DNA of 64,000 nt from Lucifuga dentata (Eukaryota; Chordata; Actinopteri; Ophidiiformes; Bythitidae). The notes beneath the pieces are model-generated. The model saw only the letters and a program-made list of their open reading frames with translations, made no database searches and was not told where the DNA came from. Positions 14,143 through 25,139 of the stretch are shown here, piece by piece. The stretch spans positions 167,357 through 231,356 of the forward strand of contig VXCM01001561.1 in NCBI GenBank assembly GCA_014773175.1. Direction: 5' to 3'. The position numbers and the translations under genes are program-made. Every line of letters starts with the position of its first letter. The stretch's first letter is position 1.

Positions 14143-15132
14143 CTGAAGGACAATGCTGGTGGTTTTGCATGTTTGAGACAATAAATACTACCTGCATACA
14201 TGTTACATTAGTACCAAAACTGTCCAAGGCATAAAGCTGTTATTTTTCCACGCCTTTAATCTTTCAAGATCACATTTCAAGGTAATATTCTAAATTTTGC
14301 CTGTATACACATGCCAAAATGTAGAGGGCATGATCATTTTAATTTCTTCTCCTGGCACTATATTCTCTGGCGGAGACATACATTTTCTTTTCATATATAG
14401 CTACGTATATGTTGGGTCAGTCAAATTAAGTACTATGAACAAAAAACAACAGCGATCTGTGCTGATGGATTACTCATCTTAAGCATGTTTCAAGTCTCTA
14501 CAAGTTGATTTTTATAGTGTAATGTGGTCATCCTTAAAGTCCAGACTCCAGTTCAGATCTGGACCAAACCACAACTCTCTCCGGACTCTGAGCAAATGAT
14601 ACTTTTCATATGTATTAATTGTATTATCTGTATTATCTGCGAGAGATCGCTGCGACACAACAAGTCAAAATTCTCCACTTTGTCTACTCTGCTTTGGTTT
14701 GGTCCATTCACATTCAGCGTCCCATCATCTCCATGACAACGATGGGTGACGCGGCGTTGGGCTCATTGAGTTGACAGCGCCAATTGAGAGTTGACAGTGC
14801 AGCTAGTTTTGTCAGCAATCCCACTCCCCCACACCCCCCCCACCTGCTGGGCACCTTAAATTCCCGGGAAAAAATTAGGTCCCTGGCTGGACTGACCTTA
14901 ATAAACAGACCTTTGTCTTTTTGAAAATTTTCTTTGAGGACCTTTAAGATTTGTATTTGAACCCCTGATGTATTGGAATAGACTGAAACCAACGGCAGTC
15001 TGGAAAGGAAGAAAATATTTAGAAAATGTACCACTGCAGTATCCTTTGGGAGATACTTGGCTGTAATGTAACATGTATTCAGGTCGTATTTATTGAGTTA
15101 AAACATGCAAAAACACCGGTATGGTCCTTTAA
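14143..15132 (+). mobile_element. TTAA MITE, subfamily B, split by an insertion
   Basis: The left arm is decayed (AAGGACAATGCTGGTGG); the right end GGTATGGTCCTTTAA is intact. The body is normal up to about 14522 and resumes near 14973 (GAATAGACTGAAACC). The intervening 450 bases are foreign to the family. Confidence 0.7.
14523..14972. mobile_element. Unidentified insertion inside a subfamily B MITE
   Basis: Sequence absent from all other copies. One end has CCAGACTCCAGTTCAGATC and the middle has TTTGGTTTGGTCCATTCAC. I could not define terminal repeats or a target duplication. It could be a decayed non-autonomous DNA element. Confidence 0.4.
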
Positions 15133-16187
15133 CTGAAAGCAAGCATCTCCTGATCCTTTCAGTCAACTTCAATCAGAAGTTTTGCCTAAATATAAAACTC
15201 TGATTGGTTCACCTCATCACCAAAAACCTTCAAGTAAGTTTTAGCTTCATGGACCAAGAAATGAACATCTTCCATGTCTTCCTCTTCAGCATCTCCAAAC
15301 ATCAGCGAGCCTTTACGAGATTTCTTCCTGCATTTTGCAAAGAACTGCAGCCTTTTCATGACAATTCATGATAACACACAATATGACAACCTCAAGGCAA
15401 ACTCTTTATGCAATCTTGTTTTTTATACACCAACAGGAAACTCTGTTGACCACAAAACACACTGACACACTTGAACTTGCCAAATATTCCTCTGCATCCT
15501 CCTCTGCAGGTTTTACTTTTTGGCATCGTCTCGTTCTAAACAGTCACAGAGCTGCATCTTTCTTCATGCCAGGTTATTATGTTTGCATTCTTTTATCATT
15601 TGCATATAGACAGTCTGTGCAAATACCTGTAGTCACAACAGCAGCACGCTCGCCTCAATTTGCCACTATATTGGAGTACACCGACAGGCTCCCATGGTAA
15701 CAAACACAAATACAGGTACTGTACACACACATACACACACAAAACGCAACACACAGTGAAGGAGTACAGGTAGACACTGTAATTTGTTTGTGACCTCCAA
15801 AACTTCTACTGGTTTTTTCTACTTTTGTCTCATAAAATGAGTCTGATCACACACAGATAAAGCAAAAGAAGTGTCCAAACACACACACACACACACACAC
15901 TCACTGGTCTGTCCACACAGCCTGGACAAGGTGAATCAGAATTACCCAGAGGACCTTGCCAGAAACCTTGGGCTGACACCAATGCCCTATGCTGCTTCGA
16001 TAAGTGTGTGTCCATGTGTGTGTGACAGAGAGATGGTGTGTTTGTGTGTGAACATGTGTGTCCTTTGAAATGTAATAGCGCATTTCAAAATCTGCTACAC
16101 AAAGCACATTGCAAAACTACGGCCTGTCCATTTAAGCAAAGACTCGACTGGGTCCTGACAGGTCAGGAGAGCTTTTTAAAATACATC

Positions 16188-16229
<42 letters not shown>

Positions 16230-16493
16230 ACAATGCTGGGGGCATCTGAAGGTTCTTCTCTCCCGCCTTCCTGCCCTCCATCCACACCAGGGTAGGGTCA
16301 CCATTATTTTCTGTTTCTTTGGAGACATTAGCTGTTAGAAAATGATAAATGTGACATTGGGCTTCTATAATCAGAAGAACTGGTCCAGGCTTGATGGCCT
16401 TCCAGCAGGTAAAAACAAATTAAACACACTGCTGTCTTTGAGTCTGATCTGCAATTGGAGGTTGTCTCAAGGACAAGCTAGCTTCAGGTGGAG

Positions 16494-16525
<32 letters not shown>

Positions 16526-17218
16526 ACAGATTATTTTCTGTGGACAGCAACTTGGTTTCCATTGAAATTGTTTTTTTTTTTTTTGTTTTGTCTGAATGAT
16601 GAAAAGAAATTAAAAAAAAAAAGAAAAATGCCACCATAAATAAGTAGCTCAGTACATAGATTGCGATTTCTTGATGCAAATAAAAGAATAACACATTTTG
16701 TAATTAAAAGACGTCTCATGACATTGCTCCATCGCAGCTTTTCATTGCCGCATCAGATCTAAAGACTCCTACAGAAGACTGTGCCATTACAGAAATCGTA
16801 TAGGTTTATTGCAAGTGTAGTTTATGGTGTGATGCGTGAATCTGTGTCAGACAACTTGATGCCGAGTTTGATGCATGTCAGATGTGAGATGAATGTCTGG
16901 TGAATCATGGAGCTGAATCTTTGTTCTCTCTCTCTCTCTCTGTCATTCACACACTCTTTGTCACACACACACATGCACTTTATATACACAAAAAGCTGAG
17001 AACTGCCATGATTATTTCAATGTTTGTACCTCTTTTCAAATTTCTCTTAATTTAAAAACTTTTAGTTTTTTTTAACTTAAACTCTTTTTTAACCTAAATT
17101 TCTCAACACGTTTTTACAGGTAAATTTTATTTATTTATTTTTCTGTCTGCGTATATAGTCATGATATATGCCAAGTTTGGCATAACCATTTGATTTTTAC
17201 AGATACATTTGAGATCTA
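15133..17218. other. Intergenic with CA, CT and poly-A/T tracts
   Basis: CA repeats (15878-15900, 16494-16520), a CT repeat (16190-16227) and T/A homopolymers (16571-16584, 16611-16622). No gene. Confidence 0.65.
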
Positions 17219-17640
17219 GGAGGGCAGCACAGTGGCTCAGGGGTTAGCTCTGTTACTTCACAGCAAGAAGGTCCCGGGTTCGAGTCCAACCAGCTCCTTT
17301 CTGTGTGGAGTTTGCATGTTCTTCCCGTGTCTGTGTGGGTTTCCTCCGTGTGCTCCGGCTTTCTCCCACCTTCAAAGACATGCAGGTCAGGTGAATTAGA
17401 AATTGTAAATTGACTGAAGGTGTGAATGAGTTTGTCTGTCTCTATGCCAGCCCTGTGATAGACTGGTGACCTGTCCAGGTGAACCCTGCCTCTCACCCAA
17501 TGACAGCTGGGATAGGCTCCAGCCCCCCCGTGACCCTTAACAGGACAAACAGGTACAGAAAATGGATGGATTNGCTGGGATAGGCTCCAGCCCCCCCGTG
17601 ACCCTTAACAGGACAAACAGGTACAGAAAATGGATGGATT
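17219..17640 (+). repeat. tRNA-headed SINE-like repeat ending in TGGATGGA
   Basis: Polymerase III promoter boxes are visible: A box TGGCTCAGGGG at 17233-17243 and B box GGTTCGAGTCC at 17277-17287. The body (GTGTGGAGTTTGCATGTTC, CTGGGATAGGCTCCAGCCC) and the ATGGATGGATT tail are typical of a very common teleost LINE/SINE 3' region. The last 67 bases are duplicated around an N at 17573 (assembly artefact). Confidence 0.85.
17506..17640. other. Exact 67-bp duplication around single N (17573)
   Basis: 17506-17572 equals 17574-17640, the tail of the SINE-like repeat. Assembly artefact. Confidence 0.88.
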
Positions 17641-17928
17641 TTAGATCTATAATTTATTATTTACCTCAGTTGTGATAAACATCTTTTAGAAGGACTCTCC
17701 TTTTTTACTATCAGAGTTCCTCCCCTCCAAGGCTCCTCCCACTTTGTATGATGTCACTTAGAATCAACACCTTCACCTGACCGCCTGGTCGACAACATGA
17801 TTGTTATATAACCAATGTACAATTACTAATCTAAATCTGGTACTCAGAATAAAAATTACACCTATTTATGCTAATTTCAAGCTAATTATGGTGTTTACAT
17901 CATGTTTGAAAAGAATTGATTCACTGCC

Positions 17929-18513
17929 TTAAAGGACCATACCACCCATTTTGCATGTTTGAGTCTAATATATTCAGTTTTCATACGTTACGTTACTGAC
18001 AATCATTTCCCAAAGCATAAAACCGTATTTCAGCTTTACTGATATTTTGCAAAATCTCTTAATCTTTCAAAATCAAATATTCAAGTGATACACCCACCTT
18101 AAAAATCCATGTTTCTCCTGCTAATAGTTACACAGCCTTATGAAGTCACGGTCCTTTAAATTTTTCCATAAACGCAGGTCTTCTTTTGGGACTATATTCC
18201 CCGGTGGAGGCATACATTCACTCCACGCTTTTTATTGAGCTTAAACACTAAAATTACATAACTTCTAAAAAAACCTGAATACACGTCTTGTTGGTGATGA
18301 TGGATTACCTATCCCAAGAACGTTTACAGTATCAACAAGTTGATTTTAATAGCAGAATGAACTGAAACCAATGGAGGTCTGGAAGGTAGGAAAAACATTT
18401 TTAATTCACTGTTCCAGTAGTATGCTTTGGGATATGATTGTCAGTAACGTTATGTGTATGAAAATTTAATATATTGGGTTCAAACATGCAAAATGTGCGG
18501 TGTGGTCCTTTAA
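17929..18513 (+). mobile_element. TTAA MITE, subfamily A, full-length reference copy
   Basis: 585 bp between TTAA copies. Left arm AGGACCATACCACCCATT; right arm its inverse with one or two changes. An internal GGTCCTTTAAA at about 18150-18160 repeats the terminal motif. Confidence 0.9.
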
Positions 18514-19650
18514 TCTGAGTTCAAAGTTCAAGATGTATCATTAAAAAAGCCTAAACTCTGCTTGATGGATGGAAATGCTGCTCGTGTTGCTGAACTGAAA
18601 ATCCCCATTTGAGGCACCTGATTAATTTAGCAGGTTTACACACATAAAACAACACAGCAGGTATAAACGTTTATACCTGCTGTGTGCTGTATGGTCCAAT
18701 GACTTCTGTCCTAAAAATCATAAAAAAAAAATTATATTTCAGGTTCTTCAAGTCTTTGTCTGGAGAAAAAGACACTGATGAGCTGATTATGATTTGGATT
18801 ACGCACAAACTCAAAATCTTATGCATGACAACCATCAAATGCAGAATTGCACACACACACACACACACGCGCGCGCACGCGCTCAGAGGGTNACCATCAA
18901 ATGCAGAATTGCACACACACACACACACACGCGCGCGCACGCGCTCAGAGGGTGGTAAAGAGTTGTTGTTTGAAGATAAATAGCATTAAGAGCAGAAAAA
19001 CACACAGTGTGTTTACCTGTTTGCTGTGTTCGCCTGTCGTTGCCAACAAGCCTTTATTTGTTCTTTCATGTTCTCTGCTTTTATTTCATCTGGAAACGAC
19101 GTCGAGATCAAAAAGACAAAGGAACCAACAAGCAGCTTTCAGATATTTGCCATGCGTGTGTGTCTGTGTGTGTGTGTGTTTGCAGTCAAACCGTAAAACT
19201 GTGTCTGTACACTCTTGTTTAGCATCCGTGCACACAAAACAGCACAGAGATGATGCACTTTATACACACACACACACACACACACACACATGCAGACACA
19301 CGTACACACACATCGACAATATGACGTCTGCTCTGTCAAGTTGGTAGTTTGACCTGAAGTGATTAATTGTGTGATTGTGTATGTGTGTGTGTGTTACCAT
19401 GTCAAGCCATGTCTGCTCATTGTCATTTGGCAAAAACGCCCTAATAAAATACCTACAGACACACACCAACTGTGACCTGAGTGTTGTTTCCTGTCTTGCC
19501 ACACAGGTGTGTGTGTGTGTGTGTGTGTGTNGGGGAGTGTTCCCTTCAATATGAATCTTCATACTGAAAAGTCATGAGACAATTCCTTTTGAAAATATGT
19601 GTGTGTTTCTGTTTCCCACCACCACCCACACACACACACACACACCTTCC
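18514..19650. other. Intergenic, CA/GT-rich, two single-N junctions
   Basis: CA/CG alternating tracts, CA repeats (19263-19290) and a GT repeat abutting the N at 19531. No gene. Confidence 0.65.
18831..18953. other. Exact 61-bp duplication around single N (18892)
   Basis: 18831-18891 equals 18893-18953. The unit contains CA then CG-rich alternating sequence. Assembly artefact. Confidence 0.88.
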
Positions 19651-19654
19651 ACCC

Positions 19655-19865
19655 GACGCTCCAACCCCAAGCAAAGACAAAGCGTGTAATAATTACAAGG
19701 CCCAGACACAAAGCGGCGTTGGTTGTGGCGTGCGGCAAGCCGAGCTGCAGCTATCACACTGGCAGATAAATTCAACGCACAATTATTCATCCGGGGACTA
19801 TGGCATGTAGATTAATGAGTTTGATAACCCGGAGCTTTGCAATGAGCCCGAGTCTGCCATCATCA
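19655..19865. other. Candidate conserved non-coding element
   Basis: Unique, GC-balanced block with GTGTAATAATTACAAGGC, CACAATTATTCATCCGG and GTAGATTAATGAG, all TAAT-type cores, bounded by CA and CT repeats. No coding signal. Confidence 0.38.
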
Positions 19866-20143
19866 TCATCCTCTCTCTCTCTCTTCATCCCTCCCTCTCT
19901 CTCAAATGTACTGATAGGAAAGAAGCAGAATCAAGAGGTAATCATCACGAGGCTGGTGAGTTCAGAAAGATGATGACAGATGAAGAACATCCTCCAAAGT
20001 CTGGACTTTTTGTCCGCCATCGAGTCTTCAGTTAGTTTGGAGGTCGGATTGAGTCAAAGGATTAGAATTCAAACATAATTTCAATATTTTTACATGCATG
20101 TATACTCTGATTTTGATTTTTTTTTTTTTGTCTGTACTGCAAT

Positions 20144-20556
20144 TACAGACAGTTCCCGTCTTACGAACATCCAACTTACGAACAACTGTATTTACGAACC
20201 GACCGCCATAAAGCCTATTAAAGTAAAAATTTGAGTTACATACAGTGATTTGTAATAATAAATGTCGCACTACTTTACACACCTCTTCCGACATGCAAGA
20301 CATCAATAGGAGAGAAAGTGTTAACCTACATGTTTTTTATATACACACACACACACATTCTCTCTCTCTCTCTTTCTTGCTCTCTCTCTCTATGTTTACG
20401 ATGTTTAGGATATCTGGAAGTGTTTCTTTAATGTTTCTTATGTAGAAAGGTAAAATATATACACTAGATACGCACCTTACATAACTTTTCCAACTTATGA
20501 ACAAATCCGACTTACGAACAGCTGTGGGAACAGAACTCGTTCGTCTTTGCCTGTCT
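20144..20556 (-). mobile_element. Tigger/pogo-like non-autonomous element, copy 1
   Basis: Starts TACAGACAGTTCCCGTCTTA and carries repeated TTACGAAC motifs. It ends in a decayed inverse near CTGTCTG. It is the reverse complement of the copy at 20851, with a CT/CA microsatellite expanded inside. TA flanks fit mariner-type insertion. Confidence 0.7.
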
Positions 20557-20598
20557 GTTTGGCTTTCTGCTGTTATATGCATTGCTTTGTCTGTCATA

Positions 20599-20662
20599 GC
20601 ACTTTGTAAACTCTGTTTTTAAAGGTGCTATATAAATAAAGTTATTATATTATTGTTATTAT
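20599..20662 (+). repeat. LINE-type 3' tail with ATT repeat
   Basis: CACTTTGTAA, then AAAGGTGCTATATAAATAAA and an ATT-rich run, the usual 3' end of CR1/L2-like fish LINEs. Heavily truncated. Confidence 0.65.
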
Positions 20663-20850
20663 AACCCGGGAACTTCCTGTAATGCAAAAATGCAATTAAA
20701 TTTGTAGACATGGACAGAAACAACAGGATTCCATCATTCGCCGAATACATGACGTGTTGCTTTGTTGGAGAATGAGGAAGAGCTTTCCCATCTAGATATC
20801 AATCTAATTTTAAATAACATTTGAAAAAAATCTAATCTGAGTATATTCAA

Positions 20851-21264
20851 TACAGGCAGTCCCCGGGTTACGAACGAGTTCCGTTCCCACGCTGTTCATA
20901 ACTCGGATTTGTTCATAAATTGGAACAGTTACGTAAGGTGCGTATATAGCGTATATATTTTACCTTTCTATGCATAAGAAACCGGATTTACACTTTGGAG
21001 GCGTGGTTACGAAGGTTACAAAACAGAAAAAAAGGCAAAACACGAAAAACACACACAACACGGTGTTTACAGCGAGCGTGATCTGACTTAAAATAACAAC
21101 AGCCGCTGCACCGCTGACGATGCAGAATGTTTTGACGTGCGTCGTAAAGTAGTGCGCCGTTCATTATTATGAATCATTGTATGTAACTCCAATTTTTAAT
21201 TTAATAGGCTTTATGGCGGTCCGTTCGTAAGTACGGGTCGTTCATAAGTCAGGGACTTCCTGTA
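20851..21264 (+). mobile_element. Tigger/pogo-like non-autonomous element, copy 2
   Basis: 414 bp with TA at both borders. Termini are TACAGGCAGTCCCCGGGTTA and its inverse ending CAGGGACTTCCTGTA. Only about 300 bp separate it from copy 1, in opposite orientation. It has no transposase frame. Confidence 0.78.
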
Positions 21265-21603
21265 TTCAAAGTTTTAACATCGTAATGACTGTAACGTGTG
21301 TGTGTGTTTGCCCCTTTCTACTCTTCTAGACTGTATCTCCTCTTGTGTGAACCTTTGTGTGCATTTAGATGTCAATGTGCGTTAGTTTGTGTTAACTAGG
21401 ATGTGTATGTTTGTGTGTGTGTGTGTGTGTGTGTCCCTCTGTGTATTGGTGTGGGGAGTTTGGTGCTGTGAGGAAGGATTCCTCTCCCAGGACGGCCGTA
21501 ATGGATGGAGAGAGACAGACTTCCCAGATGGCAGACAGAGGAGAGGACGACCTACACAACAACCAAAAACAACAGAAAAACAACACAAATACAAATAGGG
21601 AAG

Positions 21604-21635
<32 letters not shown>

Positions 21636-22074
21636 CAGTTTAAGGAACTTAAACCAAACCAAAGTACTCATGTCGTTTGGTTTGCTTGGAAATGAAAACC
21701 GAGAGTTAAAAAGTAATATCGTAATAACTTTGTCCCTGATTCCAAACACAAACGCTTAAAAAGGGGATGGATGTCTGCCAGGTGTAAAACACGTGAAGTC
21801 CAAATAAAGTAAAAAAAAAAAAAAAAANAAAAAAAAAAAAAAAAATCAATAAAGTAAAATCAATTATATGTTAGCAGACTTACCAGACAGGAATAAAGTG
21901 AACACATCTCTTTGTGCTGTGGTGGAATAAATCAGGAACAGCAGAAACAACATGTGCTGCAGCTGAAATGTGACCGCAAACTAAAACAAAATGGCTGACT
22001 TCCTGTACTAGCATAGAATCAAATGTCAAAATAAAAGCTCCAGCAGGAAGAGCTAATTTTCAAACTAAAGCCAG

Positions 22075-22115
<41 letters not shown>

Positions 22116-22497
22116 ATGCTGGAGTCACATGTTGATGGCAGAAAAACAGAAGGCAGATAAGGGGTCGACACGGAAACATTGCCATGGTAATTTGGCGGGA
22201 TATTATTCAGTATAGAGGATGCAATTGTTTTTGCATTTTGCACAATATAAATATAAAAAACAGGAAAGCTCTGTCTCTGGCTGTTTTATATATCATTTAA
22301 AGATCTGACAAAAAAAAAAAAAAAAAAAAAAACTGCAGGCGAGCAGACGGATGTGGGTTCATCCATTTTGCAGGAGTGCAAATTGTTTGGAGAATTCCAA
22401 GGGCTAATTCCAGAACTGAGGGTAGATGAAGTGAGATTCAGAGGATATTTCAGGCTGTTTTCCATCTACTGTACACTGTCAACATGTGAATTCAGCA
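21265..22497. other. Intergenic with GT/CA, TA and poly-A tracts
   Basis: GT repeats (21413-21433, 21605-21622), a poly-A stretch with the N at 21828, CA (22076-22112) and poly-A (22310-22331). No gene. Confidence 0.65.
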
Positions 22498-23071
22498 TTA
22501 AAGGACCATACCACCCATTTTGCATGTTTGAGCCTAATAATTTTCATACACGTAAGGTTACTGAAAACCATTTTCCAAATGGAAAAAAAAAAACAAAACG
22601 TATTTCAGCTTTCCTGATATTTTTCAAAACCTCTTAATCTTTCAAAATCAAATATTCAAGCGATACACCCACCTTAAAAATCCATGTTTCGCCTACTAAC
22701 AGTTAAACAGCCTTATGAAGTCACAATTCTTTAAATTTTTCCATAAACACAGGTCTTCTTTTGGGACTATATTCCACTCTGTGCTTTTTATTGCACTTAA
22801 ACACTAAAATTCCGTAACTTCTAAAAAAAAACCTGAATACACGTCTTGTTGGTGATGATGGATTACCTATCCCAAGAACGTTTCAAGTATCAACAAGTTG
22901 ATTTTAATAGCAGAATGAACTGAAACCAATGGAGATCTGGAAGGTAGGAAAAACATTTTTAACTTACTGTTCCAGTAGTATGCTTTGGAAAATGATTGTC
23001 AGTAATGTTACATGTATGAAAATTGAATATATTAGGCTCAAACACGCAAAATGGGTGGTATGGTCCTTTAA
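22498..23071 (+). mobile_element. TTAA MITE, subfamily A
   Basis: Both TTAA ends and both inverted arms are present. A short A-rich expansion lies near 22580-22595. It lies 200 bases from the znf830 pseudogene piece. Confidence 0.88.
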
Positions 23072-23154
23072 TTGAGTCAGCTGAGATGTTTAAGACGCCT
23101 AAGCTGTTTTCATTGGACTAATATATCAGTTTTCCACTCTTTACCCTTTATTCT

Positions 23155-23188
23155 GTGATTATCAATGATTAAAATCATTGATAATCAC
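23155..23188. repeat. Perfect 15-bp hairpin
   Basis: GTGATTATCAATGAT at 155-169 pairs exactly with ATCATTGATAATCAC at 174-188 across a TAAA loop. It lies just outside the TTAA MITE. Too short for a typical microRNA precursor. Confidence 0.8.
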
Positions 23189-23289
23189 TGAGATTTTTAA
23201 CAAATATTTACAAATGGTGGATTTCTAACAGGTAAATGAACCCAACAAAACTGATCAGCCACTGTTTGTTTCTTTCTAACTGAATAGGC

Positions 23290-23674
23290 TGGTGAACTTT
23301 ATGCCAGGGACTTTAGCCCTCCAGTCCCGGGACAAGAGATCCAGAAAGCTCTTCTTCATCCTCCTCTTCTTCCTCCTCCATGCTGGCATCAGTCATCACA
23401 GCTGAACCCTCTTGCAACATTCAATTTGTTCATCAATCTCATCGATCTGACGTCCAGTGCGACCCTCCTCATCATCTTCAGCTGCAGTGGCATCAGATTT
23501 AGTGTTCACAAGTCGCATCTCTTTCTGAAACTCTTCCCACTCCTTGTCCGTTTGATTTTTAGGTGCATTGACCTCATGTTCCCTGTTAGAATCCAACAAT
23601 TTCTCAATAACTAAAGGAGGGTTGTGCTGTTTTTTACGTTCTAATCTACACCTTCTCCTCTTTTGTCTGACCAA
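23290..23674 (-). pseudogene. znf830: Retropseudogene fragment of znf830 (C-terminal part)
   Basis: On the minus strand a 92-codon frame contains [20 protein letters not shown] and [18 protein letters not shown], which match the C-terminal coiled-coil region of ZNF830 (CCDC16), a nuclear zinc finger protein linked to pre-mRNA processing. After the stop the match resumes in another frame as an acidic run and then LDLLSRDWRAKVPG, the protein's C-terminus, with the intervening segment deleted. The zinc finger and N-terminal half are absent. Lack of introns, internal deletion and frame changes point to a dead retrocopy. It lies between a TTAA MITE and a GATAA repeat. Confidence 0.78.
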
Positions 23675-23700
23675 AATCAGACAAACATGCGACTTTGTTA

Positions 23701-23730
23701 TTGATAAGATAAGATAAGATAAGATAAGCT
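23701..23730. repeat. GATAA tandem repeat
   Basis: Five GATAA units in a row directly beyond the 5' side of the znf830 fragment. It could be chance expansion or a set of GATA-type sites. Confidence 0.8.
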
Positions 23731-24289
23731 TAAAGGTGAAATTCAGCTAAGGCAGCACAAGTTCCAAGGTAATGAAAAAAATAAGTAAAATGAAAGCAAT
23801 TAAAAATAGAGAAATTACACTGACGTGTAGAAATTAAGTTAATAAGTGCATTAAATGATGAACAGCATAATTAAGCTATAAAACAAGTAAAGAATAAACA
23901 AAAGTAAAGAAAAAAATCACACACAGACTGTATTCTGAGAGTTGCTGCCTGTCAGCAAAGCTGACAAAAGCTTCTGATCTGACCTGGACATTTCAGATTT
24001 CCTTCCCAGAAGTCTTTGCAGGGGGACAAACACATTTTCAAAAAGACAGGAAACATTTTTTTTTATTTGTTTCAGTAGAAAAACATAAACACAATGAAGA
24101 AATGAGGATTATTTTATGAGGTATAAAATTGCCCTGGTGCTAATGGACTAGAAGGAATGTTTCTTTCTGACAAGTGCATTTATGCCTGAGAGACACAAGC
24201 AAACACATGAATTACACACACATACATATGCAGCCACACTCAGACACACACCTACTGTCAAACACACACACCATTTAAAGCAGTAAAGT
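23731..24289. other. Intergenic, no gene seen
   Basis: AT-rich sequence; nothing recognisable. Confidence 0.5.
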
Positions 24290-24418
24290 GCATTCTCATT
24301 GGAGTGGCAGGCAGACATCCTGAATAAAATGGAGTGGCATTAATATTAATACCAGTAAAGTGCCTTTATAATCAGACAGTGGCCTGTCAGGTGGACAAGT
24401 GGGGCTGCTAGCATGTCA
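24290..24418. other. Candidate conserved non-coding element
   Basis: A short unique block with GGCATTAATATTAATACCAG, containing a TTAATATTAA palindrome, and two AGTAAAGTGC copies. Followed by a CA repeat (24419-24455). Confidence 0.3.
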
Positions 24419-24457
<39 letters not shown>

Positions 24458-24551
24458 AGGTGCCACTTACTGAGACACACACATATTCTGTATACGTAAG
24501 CTTATACATGTTCCATTTCTGCACAAACACATCAACAGGCACGTACGTATG

Positions 24552-24640
24552 CAGGGTTGGACTGGCCATCGGGAGAGGCGGGACTTTTCCTGGTGGGCCG
24601 CAGCCATTGGTGGGCTGGCCGATGGCCTTTGCACCGCACA
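24552..24640 (+). mobile_element. DNA-transposon terminus fragment
   Basis: CAGGGTTGGACTGGCCATCG with CGGTGGGCC-like sequence downstream is a terminus I recognise from fish non-autonomous elements. The other end is not identifiable. Confidence 0.45.
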
Positions 24641-24942
24641 ATATAATATTAATAAAATTAACTTAAACTAAGCAAACATAATTTTTTTCTTTCATAATTT
24701 TCTTTGTGTGGACAGTCAGCGGACAATTACAGACTTATTCACCCCGCCTCCGGCATCATTTTCATTTTCATCTGGTCCCACCCCCACTACACACCTTAAA
24801 GTCCTAAAAATTTGGATCCCAAATCCGACCCTGTACCTATGTGTACATTTACACAAACACACATGAAAAATGTCACACCCATCAGGCCTCCGGTGGATTT
24901 TAGGATTCTGATGGAATGTAGAGAAGGGACATTGGAGACTAG

Positions 24943-25139
24943 CAGTTCTCAATCCTGGTCCTGGATCGCCACAGCATTGCACATTTTCCGTTTCTCCCTG
25001 TCCTGCCCATGCCAATTAGCTGAATCATGTGTGTTTAGCCAATCAAAATCTGTGTGGCACCAACTCCCGATGAAGAGAACATGCTTGATTTAACTCATCA
25101 GGTGTAGGTGGATCAGGAAGAGACCAGGATCAGGATTGA
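24943..25139. mobile_element. hAT-like non-autonomous element, about 200 bp
   Basis: The left end CAGTTCTCAATCCTGGTCCT and right end GACCAGGATCAGGATTGA are imperfect inverted repeats. No target duplication was confirmed. The open frame across it is incidental. Confidence 0.6.

Noticed and set aside
17219..17300. Possible tRNA gene from A and B boxes
   Set aside because: No cloverleaf can be drawn and the sequence runs into a SINE-like body and TGGATGGA tail.
24812..25093. 93-codon open frame
   Set aside because: It overlaps an hAT-like repeat and has no protein-like features.
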